A program made the position numbers and the translations under genes. Of a stretch of DNA of 64,000 nt, positions 17,765-27,521 are shown piece after piece. Below the pieces are notes generated by a model. It made no database searches. It was not told where the DNA came from and saw only the letters and a list, made by a program, of their open reading frames with translations. Numbering within the stretch: the stretch's first letter is position 1; each line of letters opens with the position of its first letter. This DNA comes from Halobacillus halophilus (lineage in GTDB: Bacteria > Bacillota > Bacilli > Bacillales > Halobacillaceae): contig NZ_JAIVAL010000002.1 in the NCBI RefSeq assembly GCF_020171985.1, positions 124,001 through 188,000 on the forward strand. The letters are read 5' to 3'.

Positions 17765-18512
17765 AGAACTATTGGAGTCATGGAGAAACTTTAAATGGAT
17801 CTGGGTTCCTCTTGTTTTCATTTTGCTTGCCATTACGGATCCACTCACAACTTATTACCTGCCTCAAATTCTGGAGGCAACGGGCGGTCTTCCAGAGGGT
17901 GCAACTTTCGAGATGCCGGAACCTCCTCCTACCGAGGTTTTCATGATGAGCGTGTCTCAGCTGAATCTTATTGGAGTCCTTATTATCGCTTTAATTTCGA
18001 TGGGAACCATTTCGGGCGAACGTAAAAGCGGCGTTGCCGAACTGATCCTGGTAAAACCCATTGCTTATCATTCGTACGTTACGGCTAAGTGGGCCGCCTA
18101 CACCTTACTCATCTGGGTATCCACTTTTATCGCTCTGTTGGCCAGCTGGTATTATGTGAATTTACTCTTCGGTGAAGTATCAGCAGGGAGCTTCTTACGC
18201 ACGGTTTTCTTTTACGGTTTATGGATGACATTCATTCTTACCATCAGCATTTTCATGAATACATTTAGTAAAACAGCGGGTCTTGTCTTATTCTTTACGA
18301 TAGCGCTCGTGATCGCGTTGAATCTTCTTAGCAGTGTTTTCGCTCATGTGGTGGAATGGAGTCCGGCTCTAATCAGTTCACACCTTAGAAACGCCTTAAT
18401 CTCTGGAGAATTACCAAGCGCCCTGTGGGGAAGCGCCGGAACTGCCGTCCTATTTTCCATCATTCTGCTTGCAGCTGCAGCCTATACCCTGAAACACAAA
18501 GAGATCTCCTAA
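17739..18512 (+). CDS. yxlG: ABC-2 type permease, YxlG type
   Basis: Membrane partner of the ATPase, 257 residues with six predicted helices. It has the ABC-2 family features: an N-terminal FNKELLESWRNFKW, a large extracytoplasmic loop with Pro-rich EMPEPPPTE, and LISMGTISGERKSGVAELILVKP after helix 2. It overlaps the ATPase gene by 26 bp and closes the sigY operon. Confidence 0.88.
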   Translation: MQWLTVFNKELLESWRNFKWIWVPLVFILLAITDPLTTYYLPQILEATGGLPEGATFEMPEPPPTEVFMMSVSQLNLIGVLIIALISMGTISGERKSGVAELILVKPIAYHSYVTAKWAAYTLLIWVSTFIALLASWYYVNLLFGEVSAGSFLRTVFFYGLWMTFILTISIFMNTFSKTAGLVLFFTIALVIALNLLSSVFAHVVEWSPALISSHLRNALISGELPSALWGSAGTAVLFSIILLAAAAYTLKHKEIS

Positions 18513-18651
18513 TCATGAGAAAGAATAAACCCAGAATCTTCCACCTCAGGTCATCCAGTTATTGGGTATACTGTATGGTGGAAGATTGTCATTGGTCTGG
18601 TTCGGGTATAGACTGAGGGCAAACTATTATTTGCAGAAGGAGAGATCTCTT

Positions 18652-19422
18652 ATGAAACCAACCGCTCTAATTACGGGAGCTTCAGGTGGAATCGGCTATG
18701 AATTTGCCCGCCTGTTTGCCAAATCAGGATACAATCTTATTGTTGTCGCACGGTCTGAAGATAAACTCATGCAGCTGAAAGAAGAATTAGGTGAACATCC
18801 AGTCACGATCATTCCTCATGACCTATCTGAACCTGGAGCCGCTGAAGTTCTCTATAGTAAAGTCAAAGAACTCGGGCTTACAGTGGAAGTACTTGTGAAT
18901 AATGCAGGTTTTGGATTAAACGGTCAGTTTGATGAACTCCCCCTTCTCGATCAACAGAAAATGCTCCAAGTCAACGTAAATACCCTTACAGATTTAACTC
19001 ATTTATTCTTACAGGATATTAAGAACGCACCTCTACCCGACATACCAAAAGGGGTCATCAATGTCGCAAGCACCGCCGCGTTCCAGCCGGGGCCTAAGAT
19101 GGCTGTGTACTATGCCTCAAAGGCTTACGTCCTATCATTCTCTGAAGCGTTAGTGGAAGAACTTCGCGGAACAGGCATTACCGTGTCCACCCTTTGCCCT
19201 GGAGCAACCGATACAGACTTCTTCAAAACGGCTAAAGCGGAGCACACAAAACTAGTAAACAGCACAATGTCTCCTGTAGACGTAGCGAAAGCTGGTTTCC
19301 TTGGTTTCATAAAAGGAAAAAGAGTGGTCGTTCCCGGAGCAGCCAACCAATCGATGGTCTATGCTTCTAAGTTTATCCCACGTTCCACTGCAGCCAAACT
19401 GGCTCACTATATGGACCAATAG
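18652..19422 (+). CDS. Short-chain dehydrogenase/reductase
   Basis: NAD(P)-dependent SDR of 256 residues. The cofactor motif TGASGGIGYE is near residue 8, NNAGFG near 85, the catalytic Ser in NVASTAA and the YxxxK pair in YYASKAY. The type is close to DltE/YqjQ-like reductases. The start at ATG 18652 is chosen because AAGGAGAG precedes it; the open frame continues 30 codons upstream without a site. It follows yxlG by 139 bp and may or may not share its transcript. Substrate unknown. Confidence 0.9.
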   Translation: MKPTALITGASGGIGYEFARLFAKSGYNLIVVARSEDKLMQLKEELGEHPVTIIPHDLSEPGAAEVLYSKVKELGLTVEVLVNNAGFGLNGQFDELPLLDQQKMLQVNVNTLTDLTHLFLQDIKNAPLPDIPKGVINVASTAAFQPGPKMAVYYASKAYVLSFSEALVEELRGTGITVSTLCPGATDTDFFKTAKAEHTKLVNSTMSPVDVAKAGFLGFIKGKRVVVPGAANQSMVYASKFIPRSTAAKLAHYMDQ

Positions 19423-19557
19423 TCATTTCGTGTGACTCAGGTATACATCTTTATCCTCATAAAAACATGGAGCAAACTTCAAAGTTTGCTCCTTTTTGTG
19501 TATAATTGGAAAATCATGTTTATATCTTTCATGTAATATGAGGAGAGGGGCCTAGTT

Positions 19558-20097
19558 TTGAAAAAAATAATCGGATACACTTTATTAATAACCCTTCTGG
19601 TCGCAGGGGCAGGAGGATGGGTCGCACAAAAATATATCCTTACACCCGGTGAAGATAAAGAAGTCACCTCCCCAGAAGATCTGCGCGAAGCAGAAGAAGT
19701 GATTACAGGAGCTGTTTCAGAGGAAGAACTAGACCGTTATGAAGAAGCAGGTAAAAATCCATTTGGAAAAGACACGCCTGCTGACGAATTGACGGATCAT
19801 CATTATAAAGAGTACATACATGGAATGTCTCATCAAAAAGTAGAAGCTTCTAAGAAGTGGGGGTTCTACGAAATCCATCCTGAGCGAATAACCTGGCTGC
19901 TTGAAGGTCTTGACCAGGCCGACGTAGAACACAAGCAAGTGTACAAGGATATTCTGGTTAAATGGAAGGAAGAGGACTTCTCCACCATAGATGAAGATCA
20001 CAATGCCATTTGGAATTTACAGAATGGCACGATTGGAAAAGCCACCGGAATCCTCTCTCCGACTGAAGAGAAAGAATATATAGAAGGCAAAAAGTAA
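19558..20097 (+). CDS. Membrane-anchored hypothetical protein (DUF6241-like)
   Basis: 179 residues: an N-terminal membrane helix (7-27) followed by an acidic extracytoplasmic domain. Segments NPFGKDTPADELTDHHYKEYIHGMSHQKVEA and RITWLLEGLD look conserved and, from memory, resemble DUF6241 proteins of Bacillus; I cannot confirm this. Start is TTG 19558 with GAGGAGAGGGG upstream. Function unknown. Confidence 0.75.
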   Translation: MKKIIGYTLLITLLVAGAGGWVAQKYILTPGEDKEVTSPEDLREAEEVITGAVSEEELDRYEEAGKNPFGKDTPADELTDHHYKEYIHGMSHQKVEASKKWGFYEIHPERITWLLEGLDQADVEHKQVYKDILVKWKEEDFSTIDEDHNAIWNLQNGTIGKATGILSPTEEKEYIEGKK

Positions 20098-20105
20098 ACC
20101 TAAAA

Positions 20106-20135
20106 AAACGCTCGGAGCCTTAGCTCCGAGCGTTT
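20106..20135. terminator. Bidirectional terminator
   Basis: A 13-bp perfect stem AAACGCTCGGAGC/GCTCCGAGCGTTT between two convergent genes, U-rich on both strands; it overlaps the last codons of the acetyltransferase gene. Confidence 0.9.
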
Positions 20136-20530
20136 CTCATTTCTTCTGATGATTTCCTGAAACCATAAAATGGACGATAGCCGCGATTTTCATAATATTC
20201 ATGGGAAGAAGTGGTTGCAAGCATCTCTACACGCGTACTTGGATAGCATTCATGAGCGGTCCGCACGAGCTGCTCACTAATCCCCTGATTACGATGACTT
20301 TCTTTAATCAGAATTTCGCAAATATAAAGTGTCACAGCTCCGTCCGTAAGTCCACGCAAATAGCCGACTACCTCCCCATTTTCTTCAGCTACAAGAGCAG
20401 GTTCTGAATTCAACCAGGAACAACACGTTTCTTCATTTCTTTCAACCAGTCCGTTCCATCCCTCTTTCTCATTTAATTGCTGGATGTCGTGAAAGTCCTT
20501 TTCTAAAAACGATCGTATTTGAACAGTCAT
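20120..20530 (-). CDS. GNAT family N-acetyltransferase
   Basis: 136 residues with the GNAT fold: ALVAEENGEVVGYLRGL (strands 2-4), the acetyl-CoA loop KESHRNQGISEQLV, and the C-terminal SHEYYENRGYRPF. AAAGGATG precedes ATG 20530. Substrate cannot be told. Its last codons lie in the shared terminator hairpin. Confidence 0.88.
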   Translation of the reverse strand: MTVQIRSFLEKDFHDIQQLNEKEGWNGLVERNEETCCSWLNSEPALVAEENGEVVGYLRGLTDGAVTLYICEILIKESHRNQGISEQLVRTAHECYPSTRVEMLATTSSHEYYENRGYRPFYGFRKSSEEMRNARS

Positions 20531-20707
20531 CCAAATTCATCCTTTCCTGTTGAGTTGCCCCTCACTCTAGCGTCGTCGTCTATTCTCTTTGTAGGCTGAG
20601 TTCCCTTATTAGATCCTCCACAAACTAGAAACCCTATCCAATCCGTAATACTTTTGTGCTAAAATTACAAGGAAGAATTTTTACCTGAACATAAGGAGAG
20701 ACACCCT

Positions 20708-21181
20708 ATGAAAAAAATCATGATCTTTCTGGCTTTTCTAATTTTTTTAGCCGGATGTTCATCTGCCGAGTTAGCCTTAAGCGATTTAAAAGACAATTAT
20801 CCTGATTCATTTGCAGAACCAATTGAAACTCTTCCGGAAAGTAAGCAGGAACGAGTCGGTCTTCCGGATGAGCTTCCTTTTGAGGTGAAAGCTGTGGAAG
20901 CTTCTGCCGAGGAAAATCAAGTAACGGTTCGCTATCATTCTGCCAAAACCCATGATTTAACCGTCACTACCTTATTTGATCCAGATGGAGAGATGGCGGA
21001 AACAGATTTGCAGATTCCATTAAATTCTGGATCCGTGGCCGGAGTACGGGAAGAGGAAGAACAAGTTTTCGTGGAATGGTACAATAGTGATGAAGATGTC
21101 ATTTACCAAATTGATTACAGTGCAGTGGATAAAGAAAAGCAAACCCAGCAAGCCATGGATATCGCAAATTCCATGAATTAA
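20708..21181 (+). CDS. Hypothetical lipoprotein
   Basis: 157 residues. A lipoprotein signal peptide ends in the lipobox LAGC (Cys17). The mature part is acidic with an immunoglobulin-like beta pattern (EVKAVEASAEENQVTVRYHS). No family recognised. AAGGAGAG precedes ATG 20708, and a terminator follows the stop. Exported and membrane-anchored; role unknown. Confidence 0.82.
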   Translation: MKKIMIFLAFLIFLAGCSSAELALSDLKDNYPDSFAEPIETLPESKQERVGLPDELPFEVKAVEASAEENQVTVRYHSAKTHDLTVTTLFDPDGEMAETDLQIPLNSGSVAGVREEEEQVFVEWYNSDEDVIYQIDYSAVDKEKQTQQAMDIANSMN

Positions 21182-21182
21182 G

Positions 21183-21216
21183 AAAACGTTCAGGTTAGGA
21201 CCTGATCGTTTTTTTA
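21183..21216 (+). terminator. Terminator of the lipoprotein gene
   Basis: AACGTTCAGGT pairs with ACCTGATCGTT and is followed by seven T. Confidence 0.88.
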
Positions 21217-21350
21217 TACGCTTGAAAGGATACCCCGCCTTCTTCCTTGCAATTTGTTTCATAACAAGAAACTCTTACTATACTAAAATAACGTACAGTC
21301 GTAATTATCTCAAAATTTCATCAATTATACAAACGGAAAGCCGGAGTATA

Positions 21351-21379
21351 AAAAAGCCTGAATCTCATCCGATTCAGAC
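21351..21379 (-). terminator. Terminator of mscS
   Basis: CTGAATC/GATTCAG stem followed on the minus strand by a U-run, 12 bp past the mscS stop. Confidence 0.75.
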
Positions 21380-21389
21380 TAACCAAGTT

Positions 21390-22475
21390 TTAACTCTTCC
21401 ACTTTTCTATTATCTTCTCATCTACACTCCTAACATGGAGATCCCTTTGCGGGAATGGAATTTCTACACCGTTTTCTCTAAAGATTGCATCAATCCTGAA
21501 GTTTATATTGCTGCGGATTCGTATCACGTGCTGAGGATCCGAGATCCAGACAAAGAGCTCGAAGTTTAAAGAGGAATCTCCAAATTCTTTAAAATTAATA
21601 AAAGGCTCCGGCATCTGGCGAACGGTTGGGGAAACCCCCGCCTCATCTTCTGCGACCTGGAGCAGAAGTTTTTTCACTAAAGGTACGTCACTCCCATAAG
21701 CAACCCCCACTGGCATCACTAACCTCATTACTTTATCGCTATACGATCGATTAATCACGTGTTCTTCCAGAAAATACGAATTGGGAACAATAATATGCTC
21801 ATTATCCAAGGTTTTAATAACCGTTGCTCTCATGTTTATACGCTGTACATCACCAATAATTTCGTCCACAATGACCCGGTCTCCTACTTTAATAGGTCTT
21901 TCGAATAAAAGAATAATTCCGGAAATGAAGTTAGAGGCAATATTCTGCATCCCGAACCCAATCCCGACTCCTATGACTCCAGCAAAAACCGTAAGAGCGC
22001 TCAGTTCGAACCCAACTGTAGATAAACTGATAATAATAGCCAGTACCATGATTAAATAGTGAAACGCTTTGTCGAACGTAAATTGGACGCCCCGATCCAG
22101 TTCATACCGTTTATATACTCCCGGAAACACATATCCACGGAAAAGCTTAGATATGCGATTTGTAAGAGATATAATCAGTACAGCTATAATCAGCAAGAAC
22201 ACAGATACAGGTTCGGATCCAATGGTAAATAGAGCACTGAACATCCACTGGGCACTTCGAAAATGAAACAGCGTATAGATAACAACTCCATATAACGCAA
22301 TCCAATTAATAATACTTTGAACCATATAAAAAATTCTGGATCGTTCCTCTTTATTAGAACTCCATTTCTTCAAAGTGCCAATAAGAATACCTCTTACGAC
22401 AATTACCGCAATTAGGACAACCGCAAATATTACAAATGAATTCATCCAAAGTTCATTGCCAGATAGATTCTTCAC
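21390..22475 (-). CDS. Small-conductance mechanosensitive channel, MscS family
   Basis: 361 residues with about five membrane helices. The pore helix is the Gly/Ala-rich segment GVIGVGIGFGMQNIASNFISGIIL, followed by the MscS beta domain (FERPIKVGDRVIVDEIIGDVQRINMRATVI, IIVPNSYFLE). These channels open on osmotic downshift to release solutes, a fitting role in a salt-adapted cell. Start GTG 22475 with GGAAGGA upstream. It follows the helicase gene by 16 bp and is probably co-transcribed. Confidence 0.93.
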   Translation of the reverse strand: MKNLSGNELWMNSFVIFAVVLIAVIVVRGILIGTLKKWSSNKEERSRIFYMVQSIINWIALYGVVIYTLFHFRSAQWMFSALFTIGSEPVSVFLLIIAVLIISLTNRISKLFRGYVFPGVYKRYELDRGVQFTFDKAFHYLIMVLAIIISLSTVGFELSALTVFAGVIGVGIGFGMQNIASNFISGIILLFERPIKVGDRVIVDEIIGDVQRINMRATVIKTLDNEHIIVPNSYFLEEHVINRSYSDKVMRLVMPVGVAYGSDVPLVKKLLLQVAEDEAGVSPTVRQMPEPFINFKEFGDSSLNFELFVWISDPQHVIRIRSNINFRIDAIFRENGVEIPFPQRDLHVRSVDEKIIEKWKS

Positions 22476-22491
22476 ACAACCGGTCCTTCCT

Positions 22492-24654
22492 TTAGGATTC
22501 TGCTATTTTTTCGAGTTTCTTGAAATTCCTGCTGATCGGCCTCGGGGCCTTCAGCTTATCAAAGAACACCCGGTACGTATTTTTCTTTTCATCTATATCC
22601 ACGATCTCGCCTTCTCCGAAAACAGGGTGTTTCACCCGGGTGCCCTTTTCAAACAAGACTGCAGGATCCTCTTCTTTACTATGATGGGTCGCTCGTATAT
22701 ATTCTTTCGCTTCTTCAATCAGAGCTTCATCTAATTCTCCGATTCTATCATAGAGATCATCTTCCACTTCAAAAATAAAACGGGAAGGATATTTCTTCTG
22801 GCCACCATTTTGAAACCCTTCAGATTCAGTTAAGTAAAGCTCTTTTTCAGCACGGGTGACCGCCACATAAGCAAGACGCCGCTCCTCTTCAAGCGCCCGC
22901 TCTTTTCTTTCTCTGAGCGCACGCACATTTGGCAGTACGCTTTCTGTCATACCCACTACAAATACATAAGGAAACTCAAGCCCTTTAGCTGTATGAATGG
23001 TCATCAGCTTAACAGAGTCCAACTGATCGTCACGTTCATTATCGGTGTACAGCGAAATCATTTGAAGATACTCTTCCAAATTAATATCTTCCCCCAATGT
23101 CTGCTCATATTGAACGATGGAATGAAGTAATTCAGTCAGGTTATCCAGACGCTCCTGGTCTCCATCCTCCCGTCGGTAGGCTTCATAACCGGTTTTCTGC
23201 AGGGCTTCCTGGAGTAATTCAGAAACTTTTAACTCATCTTTTCGATTCTTTACATATTCAATCGCCTCGATAAATGAATGGGCATCTGTCGATTTGAACC
23301 GATCGTGATCCTTATATTTTTTCAACGTTTCATACAAAGAGAGATTCTCAGCCTCGGCACGTTCACGAAGAAACTGCATTCGCTTTTTGCCAATCTGCCG
23401 CCTGGGAACATTTACAATTCTGGAAAATGACAGATCATCTGCGGCAGCAGTCATTCGTAAGTGAGCCAGAGCATCCTTTATTTCCAGTCGATCAAAAAAC
23501 TTAAAGCCGCCAAAAATCGTGTACTCAATGTTAACACTAATAAGTTCCTGTTCAATAGAACGCGAGAGATAGTTTGCCCGGTACAATATCGCAATATCGC
23601 TATAGTTCGCCTTCCTCGCTTCCACAATCTCCTTGATCCGGTTCACCACCCACTTCGCCTCATCCACTTCATTCTTCCCGTGATAATGAACGACTTTCAC
23701 ACCAGATGGATTGCTGGTTTCCATATCCTTATCCACACGGAAATAGTTATTCTGGATGAGGGCATTTCCAAGGGAAAGAATCTCCGGGGTAGAACGGTAA
23801 TTCTGCTTTAAAAAGATCGTCTGGGTGTCAGGAAAATACGTTTCAAAATCTACCATGTACTTAGGATTAGCCCCCCTCCACTCATAGATGGTCTGATCTG
23901 GATCCCCCACTGCAAAGAGGTTTCCATGATTCGCCGAAAGCTTTTTTACTAACTCAAACTGCTTCAGGCTGCTATCCTGAAACTCGTCCACTTGAATATA
24001 GAAAAGCCGATCCTGCCATTTCTCCAGTACTTCCTGATACTGGTCAAAAAGGACAAACACAAAATTAAGAAGGTCATCGAAATCCAGACCGTACACACGC
24101 TTTTGTTTCTTCAAATAGCGCTGGATAATTTGACCGTCCACATCTCCAGCGTCTTCTACAGCAGGCATTTCCCCTCGTAAAATCATTTGCTGTACGTAAT
24201 GCGTGTTTGCCTTGAGAGTTCCGATCTTATCAAGCAGCCTCTTAAAAGTTTTATCGTTCATTTTTAAATCCAGATCCTCAAAAATTTCTCTCAGCAGAAT
24301 CTTCTGGTCTTCCACATCTAAAATAATAAAATTCTTAGGATAAAATAACCGGTGGATATCCTCTCGAAGTACACGAACGCAAAATCCGTGATAGGTGGTA
24401 ATAAAACCTGTATCCTGCTCCCCTCCGATCAGTTTCTTCACACGCCGCCTCATTTCATGAGCAGCCTTATTTGTGAATGTGACTGAGAGTATATTAGAAG
24501 GATCTACGCCTAGTTCATTTACAATAAATGCGTAACGATGGGTCAGGGCACGCGTTTTTCCTGATCCTGCTCCGGCAATAACCCGGATAAATCCTTCAGT
24601 GGAAACGACAGCTTCCTGTTGGGATTCATTTAATTCTGCAAGAAGTTCTTCCAT
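22492..24654 (-). CDS. UvrD/PcrA superfamily 1 DNA helicase (YjcD-like)
   Basis: ATP-dependent 3'-5' helicase of 720 residues. Motif I is AGAGSGKTRALTHR, motif Ia VTFTNKAAHEM, motif II VDEFQDSS, motif III AVGDPDQTIYEWRGA, motif IV QNYRS, motif V MTIHTAKGLEFPYVF, motif VI AYVAVTRAEKELYL. The C-terminal tail (GTRVKHPVFGEGEIVDID, then YRVFFD) is the Tudor-like segment of PcrA-type enzymes. It is shorter than usual PcrA and lacks a ligase neighbour, so it looks like the YjcD paralogue rather than PcrA itself. Start has GGAAGGTG upstream. Confidence 0.92.
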   Translation of the reverse strand: MEELLAELNESQQEAVVSTEGFIRVIAGAGSGKTRALTHRYAFIVNELGVDPSNILSVTFTNKAAHEMRRRVKKLIGGEQDTGFITTYHGFCVRVLREDIHRLFYPKNFIILDVEDQKILLREIFEDLDLKMNDKTFKRLLDKIGTLKANTHYVQQMILRGEMPAVEDAGDVDGQIIQRYLKKQKRVYGLDFDDLLNFVFVLFDQYQEVLEKWQDRLFYIQVDEFQDSSLKQFELVKKLSANHGNLFAVGDPDQTIYEWRGANPKYMVDFETYFPDTQTIFLKQNYRSTPEILSLGNALIQNNYFRVDKDMETSNPSGVKVVHYHGKNEVDEAKWVVNRIKEIVEARKANYSDIAILYRANYLSRSIEQELISVNIEYTIFGGFKFFDRLEIKDALAHLRMTAAADDLSFSRIVNVPRRQIGKKRMQFLRERAEAENLSLYETLKKYKDHDRFKSTDAHSFIEAIEYVKNRKDELKVSELLQEALQKTGYEAYRREDGDQERLDNLTELLHSIVQYEQTLGEDINLEEYLQMISLYTDNERDDQLDSVKLMTIHTAKGLEFPYVFVVGMTESVLPNVRALRERKERALEEERRLAYVAVTRAEKELYLTESEGFQNGGQKKYPSRFIFEVEDDLYDRIGELDEALIEEAKEYIRATHHSKEEDPAVLFEKGTRVKHPVFGEGEIVDIDEKKNTYRVFFDKLKAPRPISRNFKKLEKIAES

Positions 24655-24779
24655 AAAAAGTACTCACCTTCCAAAGAACATTTGTTTGTATTATAGCATA
24701 TCAGGGAAGATAATCAGCAGACCCAGCTGTTTAAAAAATGCGTATAGAGGTTATGAAATCCATGAAGGAGTTGAATAGT

Positions 24780-25895
24780 ATGAAGGAACAACACCAACCA
24801 TTGTTTGAAAGTAAAACGATAAATGACCGTACGTTTGCCAACCGTTATGTTGTAGCACCGATGACCCGTGTAAGTGCTGAGAATAATGGAATGCCAAATG
24901 AAACGATGAAAAAATATTATGAACGCTATGCTAAAGGCGGGTTCGGGACCGTCATTACGGAAGGAGTCTATCCTGATGAACGATTTTCACAGGGATACCC
25001 TAATCAGCCCGGCCTTGCAAATGAAGCTCACCGCGATGCTTGGAAGCCAATTGTGAAAAGCGTTCAGGAACATGGAGCACTTTTCATTGCGCAAATTATG
25101 CATGCAGGCGCGCAATCACAGGAAAATCCATATGCTGAGCACAATATCGGTCCCTCCCAGGTAGCCCCGAAAAATGATAAGCTTTCTTTCTATGGAGGAG
25201 AGGGACCTTTTCCTGAACCGAAGCGAATGAGTCACGATGATATACAAACAGCTGTGGAATCTTTTGGCCGTTCTGCTGAACTTGCTAAAGAAGCTGGCTT
25301 CGATGGTGTAGAAATCCACGGAGCGAACGGCTATTTAATTGATGAGTTCTTAACTGATTATTTCAACCGTAGAGAAGATGAATTCGGTGGCGATACCAAG
25401 AACCGCCTTCGTTTTGCACTTGAGGTTATTAAAGAGGTTCGTAAAAAAGTCGGTAAAGACTTTATCGTTGGAATTCGCATCTCCCAAGGGAAGGCATCCG
25501 ATGCCGATCATCGATGGGCGCTTGGAGAATCGGACGCCGATACCATCTTCACCACTCTTGGAAGTGAATCTCTCGATTATATCCATGTGACGGATGATGA
25601 TGCTGAGAAACCTGGATTCGGTCAGGGCTCTATGTCCATGGCTGAAGCAGCTAAGAAACATAGTGGCATTCCCGTCATCGCAAACGGTAAATTAGCTGAT
25701 CCGGAAAAAGCTGTTTATATGTTAAACAACGGACATGCTGATTTTGTAAGTTTAGGTACCAGCGCACTACAAAATCCTGATGCACCGAAGCGGATTAAAC
25801 AGGAGAAAGCTTTGGAAGAATTTGATTTCGGTTCAATTATGCTCCCACAGGCTCACATTAAAGAGCATGAATTGAACAAGCATATTCTCGTATAA
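24780..25895 (+). CDS. NADH:flavin oxidoreductase (old yellow enzyme family)
   Basis: FMN-dependent TIM-barrel reductase of 371 residues that reduces activated double bonds or nitro groups. Recognisable parts are VAPMTRVSA (FMN phosphate side), ALFIAQIMHAGAQ, FDGVEIHGANGYLIDEFL with the substrate-binding HGAN, and DFVSLGTSALQNP. Start set at ATG 24780 because AAGGAG lies nine bases upstream; an upstream ATG at 24738 lacks a site. A strong terminator follows. Physiological substrate unknown; stress-related xenobiotic reduction is likely by family. Confidence 0.92.
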   Translation: MKEQHQPLFESKTINDRTFANRYVVAPMTRVSAENNGMPNETMKKYYERYAKGGFGTVITEGVYPDERFSQGYPNQPGLANEAHRDAWKPIVKSVQEHGALFIAQIMHAGAQSQENPYAEHNIGPSQVAPKNDKLSFYGGEGPFPEPKRMSHDDIQTAVESFGRSAELAKEAGFDGVEIHGANGYLIDEFLTDYFNRREDEFGGDTKNRLRFALEVIKEVRKKVGKDFIVGIRISQGKASDADHRWALGESDADTIFTTLGSESLDYIHVTDDDAEKPGFGQGSMSMAEAAKKHSGIPVIANGKLADPEKAVYMLNNGHADFVSLGTSALQNPDAPKRIKQEKALEEFDFGSIMLPQAHIKEHELNKHILV

Positions 25896-25905
25896 TTCCC
25901 AAAAA

Positions 25906-25956
25906 ACCCCGCCTCTTACCATCTATCTATTAAATGGAATGAGGCGGGTTTTTTTA
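25906..25956 (+). terminator. Terminator of the old yellow enzyme gene
   Basis: CCCGCCTC/GAGGCGGG stem followed by eight T. Confidence 0.88.
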
Positions 25957-25997
25957 TTTTATAGAACTTTGTAAAATTCCACTGGTACTATTGCAGT

Positions 25998-26603
25998 AAA
26001 GCTCCCGTTAGCGAAAGACTCAGTTTCGAGGTAAATGGGTCCATTACGTTAGATGGATAAGGGTTGGTGGGGAAATAACTCGCTTTCCTGTGGCCCTACA
26101 TGACGTAGGATCGATCGACGTTGCCACAGGACGTGGCGAATTTAGTCGATCCTCCTTTTTTCCATGAGCCTCCTCAGTCGTTTCACTCCTTGTGGGGTCT
26201 CACCTAGATCCTTCTCCCACGGGAGTCTCGCCATTTCCCCACCAACCCCACTTTAATACTGCGAACGGACCCTTCTATAAGAGAATGATGCTCCTGCTTA
26301 ATCTGGATTAAACGCTTTTATGCCAGACTTTGTGGCTTTTTACATCCTGAAAATAGGTAGAATCCTAATGGTCTAATGCTTCAACACGGAGGTAATGTAT
26401 AAAGTGGTTTCGAGCCTCTTGTTCGGCCAGGTTCGGAGGAGGGCGATGGAGACTCCTGCGGGATGAACATGATCGGTGAGACCCCGCAGAGCGTCAGCTC
26501 GAGGAGGCTCAGCACATGCCCGCGGAAAGCGAAATCGTCCCCCGCAGGACCTACCCTCTCATCAAATATCTCGAAACTGAGTCTTCAACTAATCGGCCCT
26601 ATT
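25998..26603 (-). repeat. Intergenic repeat family, copy 3 (inverted orientation)
   Basis: Left end AAAGCTCCCGTTAGCGAAAGACTCAG and right end CTGAGTCTTCAAC...CGGCCCTATT. Two inner hairpin modules are present (26067-26255 and 26425-26565). A further inner block with CCACAGGACGTGG, also seen inverted in copy 2, interrupts the first. Lies between two convergent genes. Confidence 0.85.
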
Positions 26604-26656
26604 GTTTAATAGGCCGGTTTTTAAGATCAACAAAAGCTTTTAATGCAGTATCCACA

Positions 26657-27403
26657 TTAAAAGTTTGCTTTTAAGCCGGTTTCTAAAAAGTATTTAGTCG
26701 CCTGGCGTATGTTCATAAAGGTTCGAACATCATTTAACATAATGTTATTTTCAGTGAACTGCCTCACCACTTTAGGACGCATACCTGCAAGCACCACTTC
26801 AATGCCAAGTAATTTTAAACTGTGCATTAAATTTCTAAGCAGCACCGCCCAATCCTGGTCGATTTCTGATATGCCGGAAAACTGGATGACCAGGCGGGTT
26901 ACATTTTGTTCCTGACATTGAACAGGCACTCTTTCCAGGAGAATAAAGCGCTGCTCTTCTCTTAAAATCGGCTGCAAGGGTAACAGCGCGTATCCCTTGG
27001 CGATCGAGACCACATTTGCTGTCATCTCTTCAATCATATGTATCAGATGCTTTTCTGTCTGGAATTGCTCTGTAACATCCACAATCCTGCTTAACACGTA
27101 CCATTCACCTTCATGAATAAACCGCTTCGTTTGAAATTGAAGGATCATCTCTCTACCGCGCCAATGAAATTCCATAGACTCTACTGTGATATCTCTTTCT
27201 TTTTCAAACGTATGGGTTACTACCCGTTTGGATTGAGGTATGTTGGGATAAATATCATGAATATGCTCTCCGATAACCCGTTCTTCTTCTAATTCAAACA
27301 TTCGAACATAGGCAGGATTAACGTACGTCACTTTGAAATCCTTGTTTAGAATCAATACACCTTCATCTAATAGATCCATAGCGTTTCGCAAGAGCACCTT
27401 CAT
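26657..27403 (-). CDS. PAS-STAS domain sensor protein (stressosome RsbR-like)
   Basis: 248 residues. Residues 1-120 are a PAS domain (DEGVLILNKDFKVTYVNPAY, then GEHIHDIYP, with SRIVDVTEQ at its end). Residues 130-240 are a STAS domain (RLVIQFSGISEIDQDWAVLL, then EVVLAGMRPKVVRQF). The LOV photo-active cysteine motif of YtvA is absent. Proteins of this build feed signals into the sigma-B stressosome. In RsbR a Thr pair near the STAS start is phosphorylated; here I cannot place it with certainty. Monocistronic, GAGGGGGAA upstream of ATG 27403. Signal unknown. Confidence 0.85.
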   Translation of the reverse strand: MKVLLRNAMDLLDEGVLILNKDFKVTYVNPAYVRMFELEEERVIGEHIHDIYPNIPQSKRVVTHTFEKERDITVESMEFHWRGREMILQFQTKRFIHEGEWYVLSRIVDVTEQFQTEKHLIHMIEEMTANVVSIAKGYALLPLQPILREEQRFILLERVPVQCQEQNVTRLVIQFSGISEIDQDWAVLLRNLMHSLKLLGIEVVLAGMRPKVVRQFTENNIMLNDVRTFMNIRQATKYFLETGLKANF

Positions 27404-27487
27404 TTCCCCCTCGGTGTGTATCTTACTTTTATTATGAAGGTATTGAGGAGAAAATCAAGAACATTCGACTTAATTTTCAGAAAAAAT

Positions 27488-27511
27488 AAACCAGGGGAAT
27501 TTCCCTGGTTT
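27488..27511 (-). terminator. Terminator of the small DUF3006-like gene
   Basis: AAACCAGGGGAA/TTCCCTGGTTT hairpin followed by AU-rich sequence on the minus strand. Confidence 0.8.
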
Positions 27512-27521
27512 CCATAACGGC

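Noticed and set aside
18515-18618. Small gene or frameshifted remnant between yxlG and the SDR gene
   Set aside because: One frame gives a membrane-like stretch (GHPVIGYTVWWKIVIGLV) but has no start codon; another gives 33 codons without a family. Possible decayed fragment, not supportable.
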